Assembly (NCBI GenBank): GCA_041398605.1
Contig: JAWKUK010000020.1
Coordinates: 62,001 to 126,000, forward strand
Direction: 5' to 3'
Source: JAWKUK01 sp041398605
GTDB lineage: Bacteria > Planctomycetota > UBA1135 > GCA-002686595
DNA: 64,000 nucleotides
In this document: positions 46,022-54,485 of the stretch, piece after piece
Layout: every line of letters starts with the position of its first letter
How positions within the stretch are numbered: the first letter of the stretch is position 1
The notes under the pieces: model-generated
Databases searched by the model: none
What the model was told of the DNA's origin: nothing
The model's input: the letters and a program-made list of their open reading frames with translations, nothing else
Translations under genes and position numbers: made by a program

Positions 46022-46162
46022 GACGAATGTGCGTGGATCATAGGTCACGCGCTCGTCGATCCACACGCCGAGGCCCAGACATCTGCCGGCGCGGCGGTCG
46101 CGCCGCCGCGCCAGGTGGGTGTCGAGCCCGATGAACGACTCTTCACGTTGGATGCGAGCGGG

Positions 46163-48286
46163 TCACTCGCAGACGTCGATGCGGAGCCCGCCGCTGAGGC
46201 CGAGGCCGAGCGGATCCTGCGGGTCGCGGAACACGACCTGGTAGGTCAAGGCCGTGCCTGCCGGCTGCGTCGTCAGGTCGACCGGGATGGTCGCCGCGCC
46301 GTTCGCGTCCAAGTTGAACGTCGCGACCCGGCGGGTCGCGGGGCCTGCGTTGAAGACCCCGCCCGCGAGGTCGATGCTCAACTGCCCTTGGCCCTCGAAG
46401 AGGACGGCGAGCTGCCCAGGTTCTCCGCCAGTGAATGCAAACGCGAAGGCTGCGTTGGAGCGCGACGAATCACCCTGCGCCGTGAGCTCGGGGCGCACGC
46501 CGTTGGCGCGGGCCTTGCCGAGCGCGAGGGGGCGCGGCGCCAGGCACGCTGGCGACGCGAAGTCGAGCGAGGCGAGGCCCATCTGGACCGGCTCGGACTT
46601 GCCGAACGCTTCCCAGAGTCGGTAGGCCGTCAGGCCCTTGTCGTCCGTGACGTTCTCGTCGCGCAGGAACGTGACGTACTCCTTCGACGTCGTCTGGTGG
46701 AAGAGCCGCACTTCGGCCCGGGTCGCGCCGACGGGGAGGTCGAACTCGGTCTCGCTCCAGTACTGCTCGTCCGCATAGCTCGTGCCGACGACGTAGGCGC
46801 CGACCGCTTCATACGCCGCAGCGCGGTAGCCGCGCGCCGGGATGCGATTGTCCTTCTCCGTCGTGTTGTTGAGGAGGAAGTGGAAGCTCTTGCCCGGCGT
46901 GAGGCCGGTCGCCGCCGCCATCTGCGCGTCGAGGCCGTGGTCGATCGAGAAGACCGTCGTGTCCTGTGTGCTCAGCGTCGCGCTGTTCTGGTTGTAGCGG
47001 CCGCGCTCCGCGACGAGGTTCGCGCCGTTGTAGAACCGCACGTTGATCCACATCCGGCGGCCCTCGCCGTAGCCGGTCGGCAGCTTGTGACCGCCCATGT
47101 TCGTCACGCGTACCAGCAGCTTGCCGTTGCGCTCGATCGCCTCGAGGTCGGAGGCTGCGCGCAGCATCGCTTCGTTGCGCGCGATCGAGTCGTCCACCGC
47201 CGCCTGGGACAACCCCGTCTCATAGTCGGGGTAGAGCGCGCGCACCGCGCGGAGGACCCAGGAGTTGGCCCCGCTGAAGTTGTGCTGGGGCAGGTCCGGG
47301 CGGGCCGGCGGGCTGAGGCCGGGGTTGCAGCCCATGCCGCCCGATAGGTCGGGCATGTGGCAGTCCTGGCAGCTCGCGACGGTCGGCTTGTCGCCGCCGA
47401 AGCGGCCGCCCATGTCGATCTCGGCTTGGGCGAAGACCGAGTTCGCCCATTCGCTGTACGTGCGCTCGACGGGGAACATGTCGAGCTTCTCAGCGGTCGG
47501 GTGCGCGGCGTTCAAAGGGCCGAGCTGCCACGAGCCGTTGGGCTGACGCTCGAGCAGCGGGTTCGAGACGTCGTGGCACGTCGCGCACAACAAGCTCTCG
47601 CGGTGGAACGGCGACTGGCGCCATTGGTGATAGAAGAACTGACCGAGATCGAACGGCCCGCGCCGTACGTCGTTCGGGTCGATGATGTACGAGCCGCTGT
47701 GGGCGCCTTCGAGGCCGGGCGGATTCAGCGCGGCGAGGATCGGACCGTCGTCGGCTGGATTGGCCGCGGAGGGCACGGGATCGACGAGGCGGTGGCAGAA
47801 GTGACACGTCACTCCGTCGAGGTCGCCGAGGTTCGGGTCGAGCGCCGAACCGTTCGTGGGGGTCGAGCGGCCATCGAGCCAGGCCCCGGGCGCGTGACAA
47901 CGGAGGCACAGCTCGCCGCCGAAGTCCACGTCTTGATTGGCGATGGTGAGCGTCGCGTAGAAGATCGGGTCACGCCCCGCTTGGCCCATCATGCTCGCGG
48001 CCCAACGCCTGTAGGGCTCGGAGGCTTCGTCGAAGTAGCCGTGGCACGTCGAGCAGTTCTGCGACTCTTGGATCGGGTCGTTCAACGTGGTGGGCTGGGT
48101 GCCCGGCACGAAGAAGTCTTGCAAGGTGGCCGGCACCTGCACCTGTTGCGGGAGCGGCGCAGGCGCCGCCGCGCCGGCGACGATCGACGCCACAGGCAAG
48201 AGCGCGAGGGGGAGCCACGCCGGTGCGCACGCGCGGAGACGCGGGCGGTGACTGGAGTGCACGTTGGTTTGAGCGGTGGATGCCAT
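46163..48286 (-). CDS. Exported pentaheme c-type cytochrome
   Basis: A 707-residue periplasmic or extracellular protein. The signal segment is at about 20-40 (LPLALLPVASIVAGAAA). Five CxxCH heme sites occur: CSTCH 78-82, CLRCH 127-131, CHFCH 161-165, CATCH 234-238 and CQDCH 306-310, with extra histidines as likely second axial ligands. The C-terminal ~350 residues are heme-free and beta-rich (LLVRVTNMGGHKLPTGYGEGRRMWINV), a layout seen in multiheme proteins annotated as cytochrome P460/c554-like or DUF. The electron partner is not evident. The start ATG 48286 is followed by a long n-region; upstream lies the tandem 21-bp repeat. Confidence 0.9.
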   Translation of the reverse strand: MASTAQTNVHSSHRPRLRACAPAWLPLALLPVASIVAGAAAPAPLPQQVQVPATLQDFFVPGTQPTTLNDPIQESQNCSTCHGYFDEASEPYRRWAASMMGQAGRDPIFYATLTIANQDVDFGGELCLRCHAPGAWLDGRSTPTNGSALDPNLGDLDGVTCHFCHRLVDPVPSAANPADDGPILAALNPPGLEGAHSGSYIIDPNDVRRGPFDLGQFFYHQWRQSPFHRESLLCATCHDVSNPLLERQPNGSWQLGPLNAAHPTAEKLDMFPVERTYSEWANSVFAQAEIDMGGRFGGDKPTVASCQDCHMPDLSGGMGCNPGLSPPARPDLPQHNFSGANSWVLRAVRALYPDYETGLSQAAVDDSIARNEAMLRAASDLEAIERNGKLLVRVTNMGGHKLPTGYGEGRRMWINVRFYNGANLVAERGRYNQNSATLSTQDTTVFSIDHGLDAQMAAATGLTPGKSFHFLLNNTTEKDNRIPARGYRAAAYEAVGAYVVGTSYADEQYWSETEFDLPVGATRAEVRLFHQTTSKEYVTFLRDENVTDDKGLTAYRLWEAFGKSEPVQMGLASLDFASPACLAPRPLALGKARANGVRPELTAQGDSSRSNAAFAFAFTGGEPGQLAVLFEGQGQLSIDLAGGVFNAGPATRRVATFNLDANGAATIPVDLTTQPAGTALTYQVVFRDPQDPLGLGLSGGLRIDVCE

Positions 48287-48356
48287 GGTGTCGAGCCAGG
48301 AGAGAGGCATGCAAGTCTCGCCCGCCCACGGGGAGGGGGCAAGCGGAGAGCACGAT

Positions 48357-48398
48357 CCCATGCAGAGACGCTGCGGGCCCATGCAGAGACGCTGCGGG
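48357..48398. repeat. Perfect tandem duplication of a 21-bp unit
   Basis: Positions 48357-48377 and 48378-48398 are identical, each beginning CCCATGCAGAGACG and ending CTGCGGG. It sits in the divergent 227-base region between the cytochrome gene (starts 48286, minus) and the lamin-tail gene (starts 48514, plus). Two turns of the helix per unit would place two copies of a site on the same DNA face. No known motif recognised. Confidence 0.85.
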
Positions 48399-48513
48399 CG
48401 CGCGCGAGATTGCGCGCCTCGCCTGCAACCTTCGAGGCGCAGATCGGTCCCATGGTTCCCACGAAGTCGCTGTGACGTCGCGGGATCCTTGGTCTCCTTT
48501 CATCAAGCATCCG

Positions 48514-49425
48514 ATGAAGATGTTCCGTGTCCTCTCACGCGCGGCGTTTGGCCTCGCGCTCTTGCCGCCGGCGCTGTCTCAGACCGTGCACGTCTCTCCT
48601 GCAGCCGACGCAGCCGCTGGGCGCGGCGTGGCGACGCTGCGGCTCTCCGACGCAGTGCCTGGGGCCCGCGCGTTCCTGGTCGATCGCACGACCTGCGAGT
48701 CGTTGCTCGATGCGCACGGCCTCCCGCAAGGGCGAGTGATCGCGCTGCGCGCGGTCGACGCGCAGGGCGAGGCGACGTTCCCGCTCCCTGCCGACGCGTT
48801 CGCGTTGGCGACGCCGCTCGCGGTGGTCGTGGCCGGGCCCCAGGGCCTCGCGCTCGCAGGCGCAGTGACGTTGCCGCCGGTGCTGCCGGTCATGCCGCGC
48901 GTCGGCGTCGCGCAGACCCGGCAGATCGTCGTGACGGAGTTCATGAAGGACCCGACAGCGGTCTCCGATGCCCGCGGTGAGTGGATCGAGCTGTACAACC
49001 CGAGCCCGCTGCCGGTGGACGTCGAGGGGTGGGTCATCAGCGATGACGGGAACGACTCGACGGTCTTGACCAATGGAGGCACTGGGATCTTCGTCCCGGC
49101 CTACGGGCTCGCGGTGATCGCGCGCAACGGGGACCCGCTGCTCAACGGCGGTGTCACGCCCGTTGCGACCTATTCTGGCGTGACGTTGGCCAACGGGGCG
49201 GATCAGATCCTCTTGTCGCTGCCCAACGGCACGCTCGTCGACGCGGTGCGCTACCTGGACGGTCCGACCTGGCCGGACGCGCCCGGCGCGAGCGTGTCGC
49301 TCTCGCCGCGCGCCTGGCGCACGGGGCACGACGATGTGGACACGGCTTGGTGTGAAGGGGAGTCGACGATGCCGGGGGGCGACCTCGGCACGCCTGGCAC
49401 CTTCAACGACACCTGTTGGGACTGA
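48514..49425 (+). CDS. Secreted lamin-tail-domain (LTD) protein
   Basis: A 303-residue exported protein (signal RVLSRAAFGLALLPPALSQ). After a ~110-residue beta-rich region (ATLRLSDAVPGARAFLVD...), an LTD immunoglobulin-like domain runs from about 140 to 260: QIVVTEFMKDPTAVSDARGE, WIELYNPSPLPVDVEGWVIS, YGLAVIARNGD, ANGADQILLSLPNGTLVD. The C-terminus has TAWCEGESTMPGGDLGTPGTF, a common ending of secreted LTD proteins. LTD domains in bacteria accompany surface nucleases and adhesins; no catalytic domain is present here. ATG 48514 or ATG 48520 (MFRVLS) could start translation. Confidence 0.85.
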   Translation: MKMFRVLSRAAFGLALLPPALSQTVHVSPAADAAAGRGVATLRLSDAVPGARAFLVDRTTCESLLDAHGLPQGRVIALRAVDAQGEATFPLPADAFALATPLAVVVAGPQGLALAGAVTLPPVLPVMPRVGVAQTRQIVVTEFMKDPTAVSDARGEWIELYNPSPLPVDVEGWVISDDGNDSTVLTNGGTGIFVPAYGLAVIARNGDPLLNGGVTPVATYSGVTLANGADQILLSLPNGTLVDAVRYLDGPTWPDAPGASVSLSPRAWRTGHDDVDTAWCEGESTMPGGDLGTPGTFNDTCWD

Positions 49426-49452
49426 CCGAAGCTGCCGGCGGCGGGGCGCGGA

Positions 49453-51024
49453 CTAGTCGTCCCCGTCGCCGTCGCCGTCCCCGGTGGCGGCCTTGGCGTC
49501 CGTCCACGACGTGCGCGGCACGAGGATGCGACCACAGCCGTCGATGGTGTGGCGCCCGCGGCGCTCTTCGTGCACCTCACCGTGCTCCGGGCACGTCCAC
49601 CACCAAGCGGAATCGGAATCGAGGCCTGCGCTCGAGTACCCGAGCGCGCCGAGGGCCGCCGCGGCGCTCGGATCGACGACCTCGAGCGCCGGGAACGGCG
49701 CCGTGATCCAAGGGTTGATGCGCGCGAGCTCGGCCACGAGGCGCAGGTACTCCTTCGGCTGTTCGCCGCGCACGTTGTGCTCCTCGAGCGGGTCGGCGGC
49801 CAAGTGGAACAGCTCGCTGCGCTCGGGCATGTGGGGGCGAAATATGACCTTCCATGCGCCGTCCGACAGGCTGTAGAGGAACGCGGCTTCCGGCCGCGTC
49901 AGGCGCATTCCAGCGTTGTGGTCATAGCCATTCACTTGGTCCGCGTACACCACGCGGTCTGCGCTCGGGCCCTCGCCCTTGGCCCGGTACAGGGCGACGA
50001 GGCTCGCGCCGTCGAGCATTGGGTCCGGCTCATGTGCCGGGTCGAGGGGCGCGGCGAGATTGGCCAGCTCGAGCAGGGTCGGGGCGATGTCCGCCGTCCG
50101 CACCTGCGCCTGGATCACGGCGCCAGCCTGCACGCCGGGGCCGCGCAGAATGAGCGGGACATGTAGCTGTTCGCGGTAGACCATGCGATGCATGGCCCAG
50201 CCGTGAAGGCGCTGGCCGTCCGAGAGGCCCTGTCCGTGGTCCGCGGTCACAGCGACCACGGTCCTTGGCTCCAAACCTCCGGCCGCGAGCCCCGCGAAGA
50301 GGCGCGCGAGCTGGCTGTCCTGGTAGCTCACCTCCGCCGCGTAGATCTGGTCGTCAGGGGACGTCAGGCCCGCCGCCGCCGCGCGGCCGCGCGCGACGCG
50401 TAAGACCTCGTTGGGCGGCAGGCGCAGCTTGTCGTGCGGATCCCAGAGGTGCAACCAGAGGAAGAACGGCTGCTCCGCGCCCTTCATCCACGCCAATGTG
50501 CGGTCGATGGCATCGTCCGAACGCCGCTGCAACGTGTCGACGTCCCACTGCGTCTTGTCGGCGCCCTCTGCGCGCTCGAGGTTGCCCGAGAGGTCGTCGA
50601 AGTGGTCGAAGCCGCGGTCGAAGCCGAAGTGGCGCGAAACGGGGAAGGCGCTGTGGACGGCGGCGGTGGTGTACCCCGCTGCTTGGAAGCGGGTCGCGAG
50701 CGTCTCCGTGTCGCTGCTCAGCCGGTACCCGCTGCCGGCCGACAGGACCCTGAGGCCGTGGTGCGGGTTGACCCGACCTGTCAAGATCGTCGCGTGTGAC
50801 ACCGGGGTCAGCGAGGACGAGGAGTAGGCGCGCTCGAAGCGCGTCCCGCCCCGCGCCAGGTCATCCAAGGCCGGCGTGGTGGCCCACTCGGCGCCATAAC
50901 ACGACAGGTAGTCCGCGCGGGTCGTGTCCAACGTGATGAGGATGACGTTGGGACGCTGCGGCTCCCGTCCACAGGTGACCAGGAGCGGCGCGAGCAGGGC
51001 GAGGGCAACGCGGAACGTCGTCAT
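49453..51024 (-). CDS. Sulfatase-fold lipoprotein without formylglycine motif, with cysteine-containing C-terminal extension
   Basis: A 523-residue alkaline-phosphatase-superfamily protein. The signal ends LLAPLLVTC (Cys18, lipobox with Thr at -1). VILITLDTTRADYLSCYG supplies metal ligands, AVTADHGQGLSDGQ the later Asp/His, and DDQIYAAEVSYQDSQLARLF is typical of the family. The nucleophile site reads T73-P-V-S-H before ATILTG in place of C/S-x-P-S-R, so formylglycine chemistry is excluded. After the fold, a tail holds WWWTCPEHGEVHEERRGRHTIDGCG, which could bind a metal, then an acidic Gly-Asp run (GDGDGDGDD). It is convergent with the LTD gene, 27 bases away. Confidence 0.85.
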   Translation of the reverse strand: MTTFRVALALLAPLLVTCGREPQRPNVILITLDTTRADYLSCYGAEWATTPALDDLARGGTRFERAYSSSSLTPVSHATILTGRVNPHHGLRVLSAGSGYRLSSDTETLATRFQAAGYTTAAVHSAFPVSRHFGFDRGFDHFDDLSGNLERAEGADKTQWDVDTLQRRSDDAIDRTLAWMKGAEQPFFLWLHLWDPHDKLRLPPNEVLRVARGRAAAAGLTSPDDQIYAAEVSYQDSQLARLFAGLAAGGLEPRTVVAVTADHGQGLSDGQRLHGWAMHRMVYREQLHVPLILRGPGVQAGAVIQAQVRTADIAPTLLELANLAAPLDPAHEPDPMLDGASLVALYRAKGEGPSADRVVYADQVNGYDHNAGMRLTRPEAAFLYSLSDGAWKVIFRPHMPERSELFHLAADPLEEHNVRGEQPKEYLRLVAELARINPWITAPFPALEVVDPSAAAALGALGYSSAGLDSDSAWWWTCPEHGEVHEERRGRHTIDGCGRILVPRTSWTDAKAATGDGDGDGDD

Positions 51025-51102
51025 GGCGACAGGATACCGCGCCAGGGCATCCTCCCGTGCACCGTGGCCGCGGCCACCGCTGGTGGGCTATCCTCTCCTG
51101 CC

Positions 51103-52500
51103 ATGACCTCGAGCCCCATTGCGACGCGTCCCGACGCGCCGTCCCAGTGCCGTCCCGCGGCTCCCCCCGTGCGCGCGCGGCTGAGCTCCATCGTCGCAGC
51201 AGGCGCCGCCCTCGGCGCTGCTCTCTTGCTGTTCGGGACGCTCGTCGCCTGCCGCGACAAGGGGCAAGAGCCCGGCGCGACGAGCGGTGGAGGTGCGGTC
51301 GAGACGACGTACTACGACCCCGCGACGAAGACCCTGCGCGAGTCGGAGGGCGAGGTGCGCTTCGGCCTTCGTCTCGGCGAGTGGACCTTCTGGCACCGAA
51401 ATCAATCGGTCGCGAAGAAGGGGCGCTACGACGAGCAGGGGCGCGAGACCGGCGAGTGGATCCAGTTCCACCCGAACCAGCTCGAGAAGGCGCGCGTGAC
51501 GTTTGTCGAGGGCAAGCTCGAAGGCGAGTCGCGAGAGTGGCATCCGAACGGCAGCCTGCGCGAGAAGGGGCGCTATGCCGCTGGCAAGAAGGTGGGGGTC
51601 TGGGAGTCGTTCCACGAGGGCGGCGAGCCAGATGCGACCGCCACTTGGGTCGATGGACTCCTCGACGGTGAGGCCACGGGCTGGTATCCCGACGGCACCT
51701 TGCGCGAGCGTGCGAAGTTCCGCGCGGGCGGCCTCGTCGGCGTCGTCGAAGCGTTCCATTCGAACGGCAGCCCGGCGGCGCGCAAGACGATGGACGACCA
51801 AGGGCGTCCGTTTGGCGAGGCCCGCGAGTGGTACCCGGACGGCAAGGACAAGAGCTCCAAGCGCTACGACAGCGAGGGTCGTGAGCACGGGCTCGAGGTC
51901 GCGTATCACCCGAACGGGAGCATCGCGTCGCTGCGGACCTGGGAGGCGGGCAAGCTCGTCGGCCTCTCGCGCGGGTGGCACGACAACGGCCAGCTGGCCT
52001 ACGAGGGCTCGTACGTCGACGGCCAGCGCCAGGGCCTCTTCCGCTCGTACCACGTCGGCGGCGCGCGACAGACGGTCGAGCTCTTCGACCAAGGGCGGCG
52101 CAACGGGATGTCGCGGAACTGGTTCACCGAAGGCCAGCCGAACACCTACGTGGCGTTCGTGAACGACAAGCCGATCGGCTTGATGCAGCAGTGGTTCCCC
52201 AACGGCAAGCGCCGCGTCTACAGCACCGTGGACGGCCCGCGGATCACGGGGCTCTCGTTCGAATGGACCGAGGACGGCGCGCTGTTCGAAGAGGTCTCGG
52301 GCCACTACGACGGCGCGCAGTTGGTCCGTCCGCCCGATGCCGCCGATCTGGCGCTCGCAGAGGAGCTCGCCGCGGACCCCACGCCGCGCCCCCTCACCGT
52401 TGAGGTGCCCGACCCGCTCGCCGACGTGGAGGCGCTCGAAGCGCTGCCCGCGCCGCTCCCCATGTTGCCGACCCCTTCCCCTTCGGACTCCGACCGATGA
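51103..52500 (+). CDS. Lipoprotein with about a dozen YwqK/MORN-variant repeats
   Basis: A 465-residue lipoprotein: a long basic n-region, hydrophobic core (IVAAGAALGAALLLFG) and lipobox LVAC (Cys50). Residues ~75-410 are tandem 22-25-residue repeats of the YwqK/MORN_2 type, with G-x-W/G-x-x-(W/Y)-(Y/H)-P-(N/D)-G cores (for example GESREWHPNGSLREKGRY, GEATGWYPDGTLRE, GLEVAYHPNGSI). The C-terminal 60 residues are Pro/Leu-rich and disordered. Its stop overlaps the glyA start (ATGA), so the two are co-translated, although no functional link is obvious. The related protein at 19195-20112 has fewer repeats and a membrane anchor instead. Confidence 0.8.
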   Translation: MTSSPIATRPDAPSQCRPAAPPVRARLSSIVAAGAALGAALLLFGTLVACRDKGQEPGATSGGGAVETTYYDPATKTLRESEGEVRFGLRLGEWTFWHRNQSVAKKGRYDEQGRETGEWIQFHPNQLEKARVTFVEGKLEGESREWHPNGSLREKGRYAAGKKVGVWESFHEGGEPDATATWVDGLLDGEATGWYPDGTLRERAKFRAGGLVGVVEAFHSNGSPAARKTMDDQGRPFGEAREWYPDGKDKSSKRYDSEGREHGLEVAYHPNGSIASLRTWEAGKLVGLSRGWHDNGQLAYEGSYVDGQRQGLFRSYHVGGARQTVELFDQGRRNGMSRNWFTEGQPNTYVAFVNDKPIGLMQQWFPNGKRRVYSTVDGPRITGLSFEWTEDGALFEEVSGHYDGAQLVRPPDAADLALAEELAADPTPRPLTVEVPDPLADVEALEALPAPLPMLPTPSPSDSDR

Positions 52501-53741
52501 CCGTCACCCAGAACCCGCTCCGCACCGATGACGCCGTCTGGGCCGCCATCGACCTCGAGACCCAGCGCCAAGAGCGGCAGCTCGAGCTCATCGCGTCGGA
52601 GAACCACGCGTCGGCCGAGGTGATCGCGGCCATGGGCACCGCGCTCACCAACAAGTACGCCGAGGGCTATCCAGGGCGGCGCTATTACGGCGGCTGCGAA
52701 CACGTCGATACCGTCGAGGACATCGCGCGTCAGCGCCTGATGGAGGTCTTCGGCGCGGAGCGCGCCAACGTGCAGCCCCACAGCGGTACGCAGGCGAACA
52801 TGGCGGCGCTGATGGCCTTGATCGAGCCGCGGGACAAAGTGCTCGCGATGTCGCTCGACCATGGCGGGCACCTTTCGCACGGTCACCCGAAGAACTTCTC
52901 CGGCGTCTTCTATGAGTTCCATCACTACGGTGTGGAGCCGGGGACGGAGCTGCTCGACCTCGACCACGTGCGCGACCTCGCCAAGCGCGTGCAGCCGAAG
53001 CTCCTGCTCGTCGGCGCCTCCGCTTACTCGCGCATCCTCGACTTCGAGGCCTTCGCCGCGATCGCGCGCGATGTCGGCGCAGCGCTGATGGTGGACCAAG
53101 CGCACATCGCGGGCCTCGTGGCAGGGGGCGTGCACCCGAGCCCCATTCCGCACGCGGACATGGTGACGATGACGACCCACAAGACCCTGCGTGGCCCGCG
53201 GGGCGGCGCGATCGTGTGTCCAAAGGACCGCATCGTGAAGGTGAACTCCGCGCTGTTCCCCGGCGGCCAGGGCGGCCCGCTCATGCACGTCATCGCGGCG
53301 AAGGCGATCGCGTTCCGTGAGGCGCTCTCGCCCGACTTCAAGGCCTATGCGCGCGCTGTGGTCGCGAACGCGAAGGCGCTCGCTGACGGCCTCATGGAGC
53401 GCGGCCTGCGCGTCGTTTCAGGCGGCACCGAGAACCACTTGATGCTCGTCGATGTCGGCGCGCGCGGCCTGTCGGGGGCCGAGGCCGAGGTCGCGCTGCA
53501 CCACGTTGACATCACGTGCAACAAGAACCTGATCCCATACGACCAACGCCCGCCGATGGAGACGTCGGGGATCCGGCTCGGGACCGCGGCGATCACGACG
53601 CGCGGCCTCGATGTGGCGGACATGGGGGCCTTGGCGGGGTGGATCGCGGAGGTGCTCGGCGCGCCGACGGACGAAGCGCTGCTCGCACGGGTGCGCGGCC
53701 AGGTCGGTGAGCTGACCCGGCGGCGCCCGATTTACGCTTGA
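52497..53741 (+). CDS. glyA: Serine hydroxymethyltransferase
   Basis: Converts serine and tetrahydrofolate to glycine and 5,10-methylene-THF, the main cellular one-carbon source; PLP-dependent cytoplasmic enzyme. The 414-residue product has standard length. LELIASENHASAEV and TNKYAEGYPGRRYYGGCEHVD lead, VQPHSGTQANMA binds PLP phosphate, VDQAHIAGLVAGGVHPSP carries the PLP-contacting Asp/His, and K229 in TMTTHKTLRGPRGG is the Schiff-base lysine. TSGIRLGTAAITTRG closes the active site. The ATG overlaps the preceding lipoprotein stop. A large hairpin follows the stop. Confidence 0.97.
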   Translation: MTVTQNPLRTDDAVWAAIDLETQRQERQLELIASENHASAEVIAAMGTALTNKYAEGYPGRRYYGGCEHVDTVEDIARQRLMEVFGAERANVQPHSGTQANMAALMALIEPRDKVLAMSLDHGGHLSHGHPKNFSGVFYEFHHYGVEPGTELLDLDHVRDLAKRVQPKLLLVGASAYSRILDFEAFAAIARDVGAALMVDQAHIAGLVAGGVHPSPIPHADMVTMTTHKTLRGPRGGAIVCPKDRIVKVNSALFPGGQGGPLMHVIAAKAIAFREALSPDFKAYARAVVANAKALADGLMERGLRVVSGGTENHLMLVDVGARGLSGAEAEVALHHVDITCNKNLIPYDQRPPMETSGIRLGTAAITTRGLDVADMGALAGWIAEVLGAPTDEALLARVRGQVGELTRRRPIYA

Positions 53742-53758
53742 TCGCCTGCGACCCAAGC

Positions 53759-53805
53759 GGCGGCGCCGCGGTCGTTCGGTCGTACCGAGCGGCTGCGGCG
53801 CCGCC
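53759..53805 (+). terminator. Large two-tier hairpin between glyA and the HAD gene
   Basis: Outer arms GGCGGCGCCGC and GCGGCGCCGCC pair perfectly over 11 bp; inside, CGTTCGGT and ACCGAGCG pair (one G-U) around a CGT loop. It begins 17 bases after glyA and ends 11 bases before the next start codon. No T-tract follows. It may terminate, attenuate or stabilise the glyA message. Confidence 0.55.
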
Positions 53806-53816
53806 TCTCCAGCTTG

Positions 53817-54485
53817 ATGACCACCACCTTGAAACCGATCGAGACCGTGCTGTTCGACCTCGATGGCACGCTCATCGATTCGATCCGCTTGATCCTCGAC
53901 TCGTATCACCACACGCTCGCCGCGCACGGCAAGCCGGCCCAATCTGACGCAGAGCTGTTGATCCACGTCGGGACGCCGCTCGCGCGCCATCTCGCGCACT
54001 ATTCCAGCGTCGAGGAGGAGATCCGCGCGATGGTGGACACGTATCGGGGCTGGAACCTCGCGCATCACGATGGCGCGATTCGGCCCTTCGAGGGCGCGAT
54101 CGACGCCGTGCGCGCCCTCGTCGCGCGTGGCCGGCGGCTCGGCGTCGTCACGAGCAAGCTCAGCTCGTCCGCGCGCCGCGGGCTGGTCATCGCGGGGTAC
54201 TGCGCGCCCGCGTCGGGCGACGCGCCGTTCGAGGTCCTCGTGGGCTCTGACGATGTCGCAGTCCACAAACCAGACCCTGCGCCGTTGTTGGCGGCGCTGC
54301 AGGCCTTGGGTGTGTCCGCGGAGCGCGCCGCATACGTCGGCGACTCGCCCTACGACCTCATGGCTGCGCAGGCCGCGGGGATGCGGGCCGTGGCCGCCGG
54401 GTGGGGGCCGTTCGCGCCGGAGCTGCTGGCCGAGGTCGGCTATGACACTTGGCTCGAGCACCCCGCGCAGCTCGCCCAGCTCTAA
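53817..54485 (+). CDS. HAD-superfamily phosphatase (phosphoglycolate phosphatase/PpaX-like)
   Basis: A 222-residue class IA HAD hydrolase. Motif I FDLDGTLIDS (nucleophile Asp and acid Asp) is at about 13-22, motif II threonine in GVVTSK, motif III lysine in VHKPDPAPLL, and motif IV GDSPYDLMAAQAAGM. The helical cap lies between motifs I and II (YHHTLAAHGKP ... MVDTYRGWNLAHHD). Substrates in this group include phosphoglycolate and pyrophosphate; PpaX-like proteins share the length. It is just downstream of glyA but behind a hairpin. The ATG at 53817 follows an in-frame TTG. Its stop overlaps the convergent 87-residue gene by four bases. Confidence 0.9.
   Translation: MTTTLKPIETVLFDLDGTLIDSIRLILDSYHHTLAAHGKPAQSDAELLIHVGTPLARHLAHYSSVEEEIRAMVDTYRGWNLAHHDGAIRPFEGAIDAVRALVARGRRLGVVTSKLSSSARRGLVIAGYCAPASGDAPFEVLVGSDDVAVHKPDPAPLLAALQALGVSAERAAYVGDSPYDLMAAQAAGMRAVAAGWGPFAPELLAEVGYDTWLEHPAQLAQL

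Noticed and set aside
48223..48513. Longer N-terminus for the lamin-tail protein starting near 48223
   Set aside because: The upstream codons translate the tandem 21-bp repeat and lack coding character; a proper signal peptide starts at 48514-48520.
43273..51024. Formylglycine sulfatase locus
   Set aside because: Neither sulfatase-fold protein has the C/S-x-P-S-R motif and no formylglycine-generating enzyme or radical-SAM maturase is present.
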